54,873 nucleotides of DNA from assembly GCA_026387575.1 (NCBI GenBank), contig JAPLLK010000048.1:1-54873 (forward strand), read 5' to 3'. The position numbers and the translations under genes were made by a program. Source of the DNA: Nitrospirota bacterium. Its GTDB lineage: Bacteria > Nitrospirota > Thermodesulfovibrionia > Thermodesulfovibrionales > UBA1546. This document shows positions 34,894 to 42,589 of this stretch, one piece after another; within the stretch, counting starts at the first letter, position 1; each line of letters starts with the position of its first letter. The notes below the pieces were generated by a model. The model was not told where the DNA came from. It searched no databases and saw only the letters and a list, made by a program, of their open reading frames with translations.

Positions 34894-35053
34894 ACAAGAA
34901 TAGCATTTTTGCTCATTCGCGCCCCGATAAAATCGGGATAGACTTCTCCGCCTCTACGGATTCGCCTGAGGCGAAGAGGTTTTTGCCTCTTTATTTTTTA
35001 ATATGGCTTACTTTTTGAATATCGGTAAAAAATCTGCTCAAATGCTATTCTTG
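34894..35053 (+). repeat. Palindromic interspersed repeat, copy B, upstream of ntrB
   Basis: The terminal 15 bases ACAAGAATAGCATTT (34894-34908) are repeated as a perfect reverse complement at 35039-35053. Inside lie GCTCATTCGCGCCCCGATAAAATCGGGA, a CCTCTACGG...GAGG hairpin not in copy A, and GAGGTTTTTGCCTCTTTATT shared with copy A. It occupies nearly the whole gap between fdhD and ntrB. Confidence 0.8.
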
Positions 35054-35060
35054 TCTATTT

Positions 35061-35831
35061 TTATTCTGTGTGTATAATTCTCTGCGGGTGCGTATAAACG
35101 TTGAGCCTGTCCCCCCGGACAAATCCGACAAGCGTACTCCCCCTTAATCCTGCAATCTCAATTGCAAGATGAGTTGGCGCTGTCCTGCTTGCAACTATCG
35201 GGATGCCACATTTGGAGCATTTTGATGCAATCTCTGATGAAAGCCTACCACTTGCAAGCATCAGCTTTCCTGCGAGACCTATGTTTTCAAGCACAGAATA
35301 TCCTATGACCTTGTCAACGGCATTATGCCTTCCTATATCCTCTGCGAATGCGATAATGTGCCTGCCGTCTGAAAGCGCGGCGCTGTGAACGCACCCTGTA
35401 AGCCGGTAGAGGTCAGAACGGATCTGGAATTCCTTAAAGATGCTGAGAAGGCTCTTTGCCTCAATTGAAAATTCATCTCTTACCTTTTCATCCTCTACCT
35501 TTTTTACAAATGTGATACCGCCTACGCAGCCTGATGTCTGAACCCTGCCTTCTTTTGGGATAACTGCGTCTGCTGAATTTATGTTTACAACAATATCGTC
35601 ACCGTATTCTATGCTCATCCTGTCAGCACACCATTCACCTTTAATAATTCCTTCTGTCATGAGTATGCCGACCACAAGCTCTCTTATCATAAAAGGAGTG
35701 CAGTAAAGGCTTATAACCTCCTCCTCGTTTATAAGTATTCTAAGCCTCTTTTCAACGGCTACCGCATCATCTGCCTTTGTGACAGAATTTCCTCTAATCT
35801 TGAGTATTGTCTTTTTTGTTGATGCATTCAT
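35061..35831 (-). CDS. fdhD: Formate dehydrogenase accessory sulfurtransferase FdhD
   Basis: FdhD transfers sulfur from IscS to the molybdenum/tungsten cofactor so that formate dehydrogenase becomes active. The 256-residue protein has the characteristic TSGCVGGITF (the loop cysteine), VHSAALSDG, AEDIGRHNAVDKVIG and LMLASGRLSSEIASKC. Only one cysteine of the E. coli CxxC loop is present. No fdh structural gene is in the window. Confidence 0.95.
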   Translation of the reverse strand: MNASTKKTILKIRGNSVTKADDAVAVEKRLRILINEEEVISLYCTPFMIRELVVGILMTEGIIKGEWCADRMSIEYGDDIVVNINSADAVIPKEGRVQTSGCVGGITFVKKVEDEKVRDEFSIEAKSLLSIFKEFQIRSDLYRLTGCVHSAALSDGRHIIAFAEDIGRHNAVDKVIGYSVLENIGLAGKLMLASGRLSSEIASKCSKCGIPIVASRTAPTHLAIEIAGLRGSTLVGFVRGDRLNVYTHPQRIIHTE

Positions 35832-35867
35832 CTTAAAAAACCCCTAACGGCATTCATGAAGAGCCGT

Positions 35868-36000
35868 TTATTCTCTGTCATTGCGAGCCTCTTCACTTTC
35901 TGTCATCCCGAGCGTAGCGAGGAATCTTATTTGCCCGTTTAGGGTAAACTCCGCGAAGAATCTCCTCTTATTTTTCAGGGCAGGCTCCAGCATGGCAATT
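35868..36000. repeat. Dispersed noncoding repeat (GTCATCCCGAGCGTAGCGAGGAATCT type)
   Basis: GTCATTGCGAGCC, GTCATCCCGAGCGTAGCGAGGAATCT-like and CGCGAAGAATCTC blocks follow each other. Such blocks are familiar intergenic repeats in many draft genomes. The 64-residue track ORF here (35868-36062) is only the translation of this repeat. Confidence 0.6.
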
Positions 36001-36047
36001 TTATATTTTAAGAAGTATAATTGTTTGTAAACTATTTCGTCAATTAG

Positions 36048-36056
36048 TGATATAAT
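36048..36056 (+). promoter_or_regulatory. Extended -10 promoter close to a start codon
   Basis: TGATATAAT is a perfect extended -10. The ATG of the membrane protein gene is at 36067, so the transcript would carry only a few leader bases and no Shine-Dalgarno. Confidence 0.5.
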
Positions 36057-36066
36057 ATACAAAATT

Positions 36067-37080
36067 ATGATCTACAGCAATGTGATAAAAAACGGTTTCA
36101 GGCTTGTAAATAAGAACTGGCAGCTTGTGCTTATTCAAATTGGCATGATTCTCGTAAACTGCATAGGGTTTTTTGTATTTGTCGGTATCCCACTTGCAGT
36201 CGCCTTTGTGATATTCGGACTTGACCTTACAGAGATGACAGATCTCAAAAATCTCCTCGGGACGATGAAGGATGCATCGGAAATCATAACAAAATATCTC
36301 GGATTGATTATTGTGCTGGCGGTGAGCTTTGTTGTCTATTTACTTGTTGCGGCTTCGATAGGGCTTTATGTTTTTGGAGGTTCCGCAGGCATGATAGGCA
36401 GGGCTGTAAGGGACAGCACCGACAGATTTAATATGAATACCTTTTTTTCGGAGGGTAAACGGCTTTTTTGGCCCATGGTCGGATTCACTGCGATAATAGG
36501 AATTATATTTTTAGGGGTTGCCTTTATTCTTGGTGTTTTTGTAGGAGGAATAGGAGTTATCATATCTATTGTCAAAGGGTATGAAACGACACTGGCTGTT
36601 GTCTTGGGGATATTCCTTTCACTTTTGTTGTTCTGCATAGGACTTGCTCTTATTATTTCCTCAATTGCCCTTACATTGTATGGGACTGCCGCTATTGTCC
36701 TTAAAGGAACAGGGCCCTGGCAGGCAATAAAAGACACCATAAAATATCTATATCGCAACCCTGCCACATTATGGCTTTATTGTCTTGCTTTTGGAGGATA
36801 CTTCCTTGTAACTTTTCTTCTTGTCCTTCTTGGAGCGCCGTTTAGCCTGATACCTCTAATCGGCGCTATAATAGCTATTCCGTATCAGCTTTTTTCTTAT
36901 GCTATCCAGAGCTATTTAGGCTTGGTTATAGTTGCCGTAATATTTATATATTATTTTTCTACTGAGGTTAAGCTCTCTGAAACACCTGATGAAGGGACTG
37001 CACCTGTTTCCGGAAATTCCACTCCTCTGTCCGATACTTCTCAGAGTCAAGCTTCTGAGCCAGCACCTCCTCTTCGTTAA
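36067..37080 (+). CDS. Polytopic membrane protein of unknown function
   Basis: The 337 residues contain about six to seven hydrophobic helices. Amphipathic stretches between them (SNVIKNGFRLVNKNWQLVL, GRAVRDSTDRFNMNTFFSEGKRLFWPM, KGTGPWQAIKDTIKYLYRNP) recur in the pattern of 'DUF'-type multi-pass proteins that resemble the membrane part of GlpQ-like phosphodiesterases. No catalytic domain is present. The soluble C-terminal tail is Ser/Pro-rich. Its last 113 bases overlap the convergent lplA-like gene. Confidence 0.65.
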   Translation: MIYSNVIKNGFRLVNKNWQLVLIQIGMILVNCIGFFVFVGIPLAVAFVIFGLDLTEMTDLKNLLGTMKDASEIITKYLGLIIVLAVSFVVYLLVAASIGLYVFGGSAGMIGRAVRDSTDRFNMNTFFSEGKRLFWPMVGFTAIIGIIFLGVAFILGVFVGGIGVIISIVKGYETTLAVVLGIFLSLLLFCIGLALIISSIALTLYGTAAIVLKGTGPWQAIKDTIKYLYRNPATLWLYCLAFGGYFLVTFLLVLLGAPFSLIPLIGAIIAIPYQLFSYAIQSYLGLVIVAVIFIYYFSTEVKLSETPDEGTAPVSGNSTPLSDTSQSQASEPAPPLR

Positions 37081-37822
37081 AAGGAAGGGCTGAGAAAAAT
37101 TCTATATTGAATGCCTTTTCAAAAGAAATCTTTACTATATTCCTGAACTTTTCATCGCTTAAATCTGGAACTGCCTCCATAAGTCCTGCCATTGCGTCTT
37201 TTATATCCCGAATAGAGTGAAGCCTGAAGATTTTTAATGCTTCGGGGTCGTTAATGTGGTACGGTATTGATCCTTGCTGCAAAAGTCCGTCAGGCCAGCG
37301 TTTTTGCGCAGAGCCTATCACTTTTTTGCTGTTAATAGTTATCTCGCCATAAGATGCTGATTGAAAGCAGAGAGGGCTGAAACAGTCCGGAGTTCTGAGA
37401 CTGGAATTGGCTGGTTTTCTTTTTATGCTGACCTCAGGTGTGAGTCCCAGCTTTGAGAGGGCAAGATAAAAAGCGGCGCTTATTTTTTTATAGCTGTCAA
37501 AGATGCCTTTCGAAAATAAATCATTGTCAGTTTTTACAGAGAAGCTGTAAGTAAGTTCTTTATTGTGAAGTATTGCCCTCCCGCCTGTGGGCCTTCTTAC
37601 AATGGGGATTGATGCATCACGGCAGTATTCGGTGTCTATTCCTCCGATTTTCTGGAAACAGCCAAGAGTTATGGATGGCCTGTCCCAAGAGTACAGCCTC
37701 AGTGTAGGCGGCGAACTGCCTTTTCTGACAGAAATAGCAATTGCCTCATCCAGCGCCATGTTGTAGGATGCGCTGCCAGGACCCGAATTGATAAGACGCC
37801 ATGTTTTGTGGTAATTTATCAT
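36968..37822 (-). CDS. Lipoate-protein ligase A/octanoyltransferase family protein
   Basis: The 284-residue protein has the LplA/LipM (BPL_LplA_LipB) fold: GSASYNMALDEAIA, LRLYSWDRPSITLGCFQ, VRRPTGGRAILHNKELTYSF and the catalytic lysine in KKVIGSAQKR, ending with TEEWNFRK. These enzymes attach lipoate or octanoate to E2 and H-protein lysines. Ligase and LipM-type octanoyltransferase cannot be told apart by eye. The last residues lie inside the overlap with the opposing membrane gene. Confidence 0.85.
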   Translation of the reverse strand: MINYHKTWRLINSGPGSASYNMALDEAIAISVRKGSSPPTLRLYSWDRPSITLGCFQKIGGIDTEYCRDASIPIVRRPTGGRAILHNKELTYSFSVKTDNDLFSKGIFDSYKKISAAFYLALSKLGLTPEVSIKRKPANSSLRTPDCFSPLCFQSASYGEITINSKKVIGSAQKRWPDGLLQQGSIPYHINDPEALKIFRLHSIRDIKDAMAGLMEAVPDLSDEKFRNIVKISFEKAFNIEFFSALPFNEEEVLAQKLDSEKYRTEEWNFRKQVQSLHQVFQRA

Positions 37823-37874
37823 AGTTTTTTATGCTGTTATTTCAGGTATAATTATAACAGAGATAAGAAGTGAG

Positions 37875-37895
37875 GAGTTAAGAGTTGGGAGTTTA
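37875..37895 (+). repeat. Heptanucleotide GAGTTnn tandem repeat
   Basis: GAGTTAA, GAGTTGG and GAGTTTA follow directly in the gap before the yjbQ gene. Confidence 0.6.
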
Positions 37896-37907
37896 GATGG
37901 AGGATAG

Positions 37908-38309
37908 ATGCTTAGATATATAAATGTAAGAAGCAGCCAGAGAAGTGAATTTATTGACATAACTGAAAAGATTAATGAGGTCATTAAAGAGGCAGGAATT
38001 GTCAGCGGAATATGCTATGTCTATGTGCCTCATACAACAGCAGCGGTAACAATAAATGAAGGCGCAGACCCCTCAGTACACCGCGACATACAGAATGCAT
38101 TGACCAGACTTGTTCCGCAGGAGATGAATTACTCCCACAGGGAAGGAAACGCCGACGCGCATATAAAATCGAGCATTATTGGGACATCACAGCTTCTTAT
38201 TATTGACGAGGGCAGGCTCGTTCTCGGCACATGGCAGGCAGTTTACTTCTGCGAGTTTGACGGCCCCCGCCACAGAAGAGTAACACTCAAACTTATAGCT
38301 GATAAATAA
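37908..38309 (+). CDS. YjbQ/UPF0047 family protein
   Basis: The 133-residue beta-barrel protein has the family signature HTTAAVTINEGADPSVHRDI, HREGNADAHIKSSIIG and LGTWQAVYFCEFDGPRHRRV, including conserved His and Asp residues. Family members have weak thiamin-phosphate synthase activity in vitro, and their in vivo role is unsettled. GGAGG lies before the ATG. Confidence 0.92.
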   Translation: MLRYINVRSSQRSEFIDITEKINEVIKEAGIVSGICYVYVPHTTAAVTINEGADPSVHRDIQNALTRLVPQEMNYSHREGNADAHIKSSIIGTSQLLIIDEGRLVLGTWQAVYFCEFDGPRHRRVTLKLIADK

Positions 38310-38336
38310 AACCAGTTTTTTCTTTTATCTGCCTTG

Positions 38337-39128
38337 TCATAACTTCTTATTGACCTGACAAATGCTCCCTTCCTTTAAGATGCCCATCTTGGAAACAAAA
38401 TCCGGTCTTCTTTTGATGAAATGGGTGTGGGCAACGGCCAAGACTACTAAAGGGGGATAGAGAGCAATGATAATCTTAACTACACGGATAAGGGCATCAA
38501 TAGTCGGATAATTTTTAAAAAGAGTGAACATGCCATAAGATCCGAAAATAAGAGGGGCCATCATTCCTGCATATTTCCCTATCATTTTTACTTCTTGATC
38601 TCTTCGGTTGTGATATCTTATTCCCAAGTCATCAAACGTCCAGAGGATGGACAAGAGGAGGGAAATGAGCATAGTAATTCCAGCAACAATAAGAAGTCGT
38701 CCGAGGTTAAACAGACCTATTTGAAAGGAAGGGGATGATCCAACAGCCGGCATTGTAGTGATCTGGATTAAGCCCACCAGTTTGGCCCCAAAAAGGAATC
38801 CTATCCCGATTCCTTGAAAGGGACGATAGATCCAATGTTTGATTGGGGCTATATTAAAGGATTCCTTTTGTTCCATCCGGAGAAGGTCTCGCTTTCCTTT
38901 ATCAATGATAAAGTGATAGATAGGGTTCACCAGATAAAGAGGGAGACAGAGGGAAAAGGTGCGTTGAAAAAACCTGAAAAAGACGGTATAGGTGACCTTC
39001 CAAACTTTTAATAAGGTGATAGTATCGGGGAAAAGTGAAAATAGGATGGAAAGAGGCAAAATAACAAAGACGGGAATGATCTCTTTTGCCCATCGCCTAA
39101 CATTTTCTTTGGACATTAAATGAACCAT
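38337..39128 (-). CDS. Hypothetical membrane protein
   Basis: I do not recognise this 263-residue protein. It has about five hydrophobic helices (EIIPVFVILPLSILFSLF, GIGIGFLFGAKLVGLI, IVAGITMLISLLLSI, APLIFGSYGMFTLF, IIIALYPPLVVLAVA). The loops are basic, and no conserved catalytic motif is seen. The Met at 39128 follows AGGGGGAA, a good site. It stands alone. Confidence 0.6.
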   Translation of the reverse strand: MVHLMSKENVRRWAKEIIPVFVILPLSILFSLFPDTITLLKVWKVTYTVFFRFFQRTFSLCLPLYLVNPIYHFIIDKGKRDLLRMEQKESFNIAPIKHWIYRPFQGIGIGFLFGAKLVGLIQITTMPAVGSSPSFQIGLFNLGRLLIVAGITMLISLLLSILWTFDDLGIRYHNRRDQEVKMIGKYAGMMAPLIFGSYGMFTLFKNYPTIDALIRVVKIIIALYPPLVVLAVAHTHFIKRRPDFVSKMGILKEGSICQVNKKL

Positions 39129-39434
39129 TTCCCCCTTAACATGGAAGTCAATTAATTAACAGCTTAACAGCCTTAAACAGGACATTATATATCCATGAGC
39201 GGCCAGGTTTAATTTGCCCATTAGGATTTCCTGTCCATCTTAAGAGATCCTCACGTTCTCGTCCTGGAGTATTCCCTAAATTAGGACTATTTAATCTTCC
39301 TTCAAATGTTCATAGTATCCATTTTACCCTTCCGGGAGCAAAACGTCCAGAACAAAATATGCCGAGTTTTTGAAGATAGATTTTCCGAGAATTCCATTTA
39401 CGAATGATTACAAATTTTTCAAGAAAATGTCCAA
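39129..39434. other. Gene-free interval, no recognised content
   Basis: About 300 bases with no ORF of family character on either strand, no RNA signature and no evident repeat. The AT content is high. It may include control sequence for the membrane gene at its left. Confidence 0.5.
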
Positions 39435-39730
39435 TTACGAAGACAGTGTCAACTCTTTTCTGTAAAATCTCATCAGGGCTTTATTCTCAAGGGTTTTCAT
39501 AGCTTCGATTATGCCGCAATCCTCTGAATCCTTGATATGCAGATTTTTAGCGAGGATTGCCTTTGCCTCTTTGTTCATAATCACTCCATTCCATCTCAGC
39601 TCTTTGAGCTGCCAGTAAACCATGATGAGTGCACGCTCCTCGTCAACTCTGTCAGCGGCGGCATTGCCTTAAACTCTTCCAGATTCTCCTCAATGACTTT
39701 TTTTGCCTTCTTTGATAAACTCTTCTTCAT
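39435..39730 (-). pseudogene. Small frameshifted gene of unknown function
   Basis: An ATG at 39730 with an AAGGAG-like site reads MKKSLSKKAKKVIEENLEEFKAM before stopping at 39596. A second frame overlaps and continues as DEERALIMVYWQLKELRW, VIMNKEAKAILAKNLH and so on to 39435. Joining the two near 39650-39665 with one indel gives a single helical protein of about 100 residues. The 62-residue track ORF is its second half. No family is recognised. Confidence 0.55.
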
Positions 39731-39920
39731 GGGTATAATTCTCCTTTCTCTTTAAGAGATTGTTTTGACCATTGAGAGTTATACCCTGATTCATATTTAC
39801 AGAATTGATGTTACACTATCAAAGCAAAAGGCAAAAATAGGCAGCACGTATCCTGACATTGGGAAGGGAATAATTGAATTTTAAGCGTAGATTATAACGA
39901 AACTTACACTATCCTGATTT

Positions 39921-40763
39921 ATGGCTGAAAATGAAGACAACAATAAGAACCAGTTATTGCGCGCTGAGATAAAAAGGCTGAGGAAGATACTTTCCGAACT
40001 TACACCGGAGCTTGAGGCGCTTCTTAAACGCCGCGGATTCCGAATATACAAAAAAGAACCCTCAGAAGACCTTGTGCTTCCTGCTAAGAAATTTATTAAT
40101 GATTTCTATGGGATGCTGAAAAAATACTCTTTCCGCCTTTTTATCAGAGATGTGATAAAGCATCAGGAATCTTTTACGAAAGAGCAGGTCACAAGATATG
40201 CGACATCCGATGTGACGGATGCCTATGTTAATTTTCTTCTTTCTGTGAAGGTGGTTGAACCGGCAGGCGATGGCTTCAGACTGATAAAAAGGCCGATAAA
40301 GAATTTTGGCGAGACACTTGAATGGTTCCTTTGCGAAATTTTCAGAAGAGAATTTGCGGCTGAGGCAGCATGGGGAGTTAAATTTAAAAGGCCGAGGGTC
40401 GGCGGTGATTATGACGTCATTGCAAAGATTGACGGGTCAATCCTGTATATGGAGGTGAAGTCTTCTCCTCCGAAGCAGCTTTATAACAGCGAGATTGCCG
40501 CCTTTCTTGACAGAACATTTGATCTTTCTCCTGAGATTTCAGTATTTTTTATGGACACGGAACTGAGAATGAAAGATAAGATTGTGCCGATGTTTGAGGA
40601 GGAACTGAGAAAAAGGTTCCCCTCTCCACCTCCTGTTGCGAGGGTTGAAAAAGAACTCTTCCAGATATGGAAGAAAACTTTTATAATAAACTCTAAAGAC
40701 AGCGTTGCAGGTAACATAGAAAAGGTGTTAAGCTGGCATTTCAGGTCAGGGCAAAATAGCTGA
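39921..40763 (+). CDS. PD-(D/E)XK nuclease-like protein of unknown function
   Basis: The 280-residue protein begins with a charged coiled coil (IKRLRKILSELTPELEALL). A helical region contains a winged-helix-like stretch (ESFTKEQVTRYATSDVTDAYVNFLL). The C-terminal part has GGDYDVIAKIDGSILYMEVKSS, the spacing of a PD-(D/E)XK metal site (D, then ExK after a strand). Nuclease activity is inferred from that motif only. Downstream are the four-cysteine ORF and the GspA/ExeA-like gene, in the same direction. Confidence 0.6.
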   Translation: MAENEDNNKNQLLRAEIKRLRKILSELTPELEALLKRRGFRIYKKEPSEDLVLPAKKFINDFYGMLKKYSFRLFIRDVIKHQESFTKEQVTRYATSDVTDAYVNFLLSVKVVEPAGDGFRLIKRPIKNFGETLEWFLCEIFRREFAAEAAWGVKFKRPRVGGDYDVIAKIDGSILYMEVKSSPPKQLYNSEIAAFLDRTFDLSPEISVFFMDTELRMKDKIVPMFEEELRKRFPSPPPVARVEKELFQIWKKTFIINSKDSVAGNIEKVLSWHFRSGQNS

Positions 40764-40801
40764 CAGCCTTTTGTGGGTTTCAGTTAGTCATACGAGGAGG
40801 C

Positions 40802-40963
40802 ATGATGGATTTATGTGCAGTCTGCGCATGGCGGGAAACATGCCAGAAAAAATTTTCCATATCAGGCAAAGGTCTCCAGTGTCCTGACTTTGCAAGGGAT
40901 GTAACTATTAAAGAAAAGACAGAGGAAGAAAAGAAAGAAAAAAAGAAGGAGTGGCAGGGTTGA
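40802..40963 (+). CDS. Small four-cysteine protein coupled to gspA/exeA
   Basis: This ORF is too short for the track. ACGAGGAGG stands before two tandem ATGs (40802, 40805; the second has better spacing). The product of about 52 residues contains CAVCAWRETC and later LQCPDF, four cysteines that could bind zinc or an iron-sulfur cluster, then a run of Lys/Glu. Its TGA overlaps a TTG start of the ATPase gene, so the two are probably translated together. Confidence 0.7.
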   Translation: MMDLCAVCAWRETCQKKFSISGKGLQCPDFARDVTIKEKTEEEKKEKKKEWQG

Positions 40964-42498
40964 TATACAACAAGTTTTTTGGTTTCAGGGAAGAGCCGTT
41001 TGGCCTGACGCCTAATCCTAAGTTTCTCTACATGAGCAAGAAGCACGAGGAAGCAATTGCTCATCTGAATTTCGGCATATCAGAGAATAAAGGTTTTATT
41101 ATGCTCACAGGAGAGGTGGGCTCCGGAAAGACAACATTGATAAGGTATCTCCTTAATAACATTGGTCATTATACTCATACCTCGCTGATAATCAATCCTA
41201 AGGTTAATCCTCTTGAGCTACTTAAGCTTATAAATTATGATTTTGGCGTTACCGCCGCAGGCACTACAGAGAAGGACAATCTTGAGGCGCTTAACAATTT
41301 TCTCCTTGACGCATTTTCAAAAAATGAAAAGGCAGTCCTCATAATAGACGAAGCGCAGGAGTTGAGCCTTGAAAGCCTTGAGTTTATCAGGCTTCTGTCA
41401 AACTTTGAGACCAACACAAAAAAACTGCTTCAGGTGATTCTTGTCGGCCAGCCTGAATTAAAGAGAATTGTTGCAAGCGAACCGCTGAAACAACTTGACC
41501 AGAGGATTGCCATCAGATATCACCTTGAGCCGTTGAGCCGCGATGATACAACTATATACATAAATCACAGGTTGAGGCTTGCAGGCGGCGGGATGATAAC
41601 ATTCCCTGCAAAAGGCATAAAACTTATTTACAAATACAGCCGAGGTATCCCAAGGCTTATTAACCTTGCGTGTGACAGGACACTGCTGTTTTCCTATTCA
41701 GAAGGCAAGATTAATATGGATGTGGGCATGGTAAGGAAAGCTGTAAGAGATTTGAGCTTCCCTGACAGCAAAGGAACAACAGGTTTTTTAAAGCCTGCAA
41801 TAATCGGAGTATCTATATTCTTTCTTATTGTAATCCTTGCATACGGCAATGTATCCAGAGAAGACAGTTATTTTGAGAAGATAAGCAGTATGTTAAAGGG
41901 AGTCAAGATAGAGGGTGATTTTTTCATAAGTGATGGAATATATATGGTTTCAAATGAAGAGCTTTTTGAGGCAGCCTGCACATTAAATCTCCTGAACATC
42001 TGGGGAGAAAAGGATTTAAAAGGCAGCGCTGAGGCGGGTAAGGAGATAGCGAGGAGAGGGTTTTCTGTTTATAAACTCGGCAGCGATATTGATAGGGCGG
42101 TGAAATTTAACATGCCGTGTATAATCTCTCTGAAGCATGGGAAGACAAACAGGTGCGTTGTTCTCAGATGGGTTGTGGGAAATGACGCAATGCTCATAGA
42201 CCCAAGAGAGGGAAAGAATATCCTGCCGGTAAAAACATTCAAGAATATGATTACAGAGGGAATAGTGTTTTACAAAAACAGGTATAGAGGCAATAACCGG
42301 ATTTTATCGCTACAGCAGGAGTTAAAGGCGCGCGGCCTGTACAATTATCCCGCAACAGGGGAATTAGGGCCGAGGACGAAACAGGCATTGATGAAATTTC
42401 AGGAAAGGGAGGGACTTGTGAAAACAGGCGAACTTGATGATGAGACAGCAGTCATGCTTTCAAATACTGAGGGTATGCCGAAACTGGCTCCGGAGTAA
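40960..42498 (+). CDS. GspA/ExeA-like AAA ATPase with C39-like and peptidoglycan-binding domains
   Basis: The track begins at GTG 40951. TTG 40960 opens right on the family start IYNKFFGFREEPFGLTP with better ribosome-site spacing, so it is preferred. The AAA domain (to about 270) has Walker A LTGEVGSGKTT, Walker B VLIIDEAQ and an arginine-finger region. One membrane helix follows (about 275-297), then a C39-peptidase-like domain with no evident catalytic Cys, then a peptidoglycan-binding domain (LQQELKARGLYNYPATGELG). GspA-type proteins use ATP to help insert secretion or pilus assemblies through the cell wall. Confidence 0.88.
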   Translation: MIYNKFFGFREEPFGLTPNPKFLYMSKKHEEAIAHLNFGISENKGFIMLTGEVGSGKTTLIRYLLNNIGHYTHTSLIINPKVNPLELLKLINYDFGVTAAGTTEKDNLEALNNFLLDAFSKNEKAVLIIDEAQELSLESLEFIRLLSNFETNTKKLLQVILVGQPELKRIVASEPLKQLDQRIAIRYHLEPLSRDDTTIYINHRLRLAGGGMITFPAKGIKLIYKYSRGIPRLINLACDRTLLFSYSEGKINMDVGMVRKAVRDLSFPDSKGTTGFLKPAIIGVSIFFLIVILAYGNVSREDSYFEKISSMLKGVKIEGDFFISDGIYMVSNEELFEAACTLNLLNIWGEKDLKGSAEAGKEIARRGFSVYKLGSDIDRAVKFNMPCIISLKHGKTNRCVVLRWVVGNDAMLIDPREGKNILPVKTFKNMITEGIVFYKNRYRGNNRILSLQQELKARGLYNYPATGELGPRTKQALMKFQEREGLVKTGELDDETAVMLSNTEGMPKLAPE

Positions 42499-42589
42499 AC
42501 CATGCATTCCCTGAACTTGACCATAATAATGCATTTGGGGGCTAATATGTTAGCTGAAAATTTATTTCATAAATCCACAGGAGGATAAA

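Noticed and set aside
35868-36062. 64-aa track ORF on the minus strand
   Set aside because: Its sequence (IRFLATLGMTESEEARNDRE-like) is the translation of a dispersed GTCATCCCGAGCG-type intergenic repeat, not a gene.
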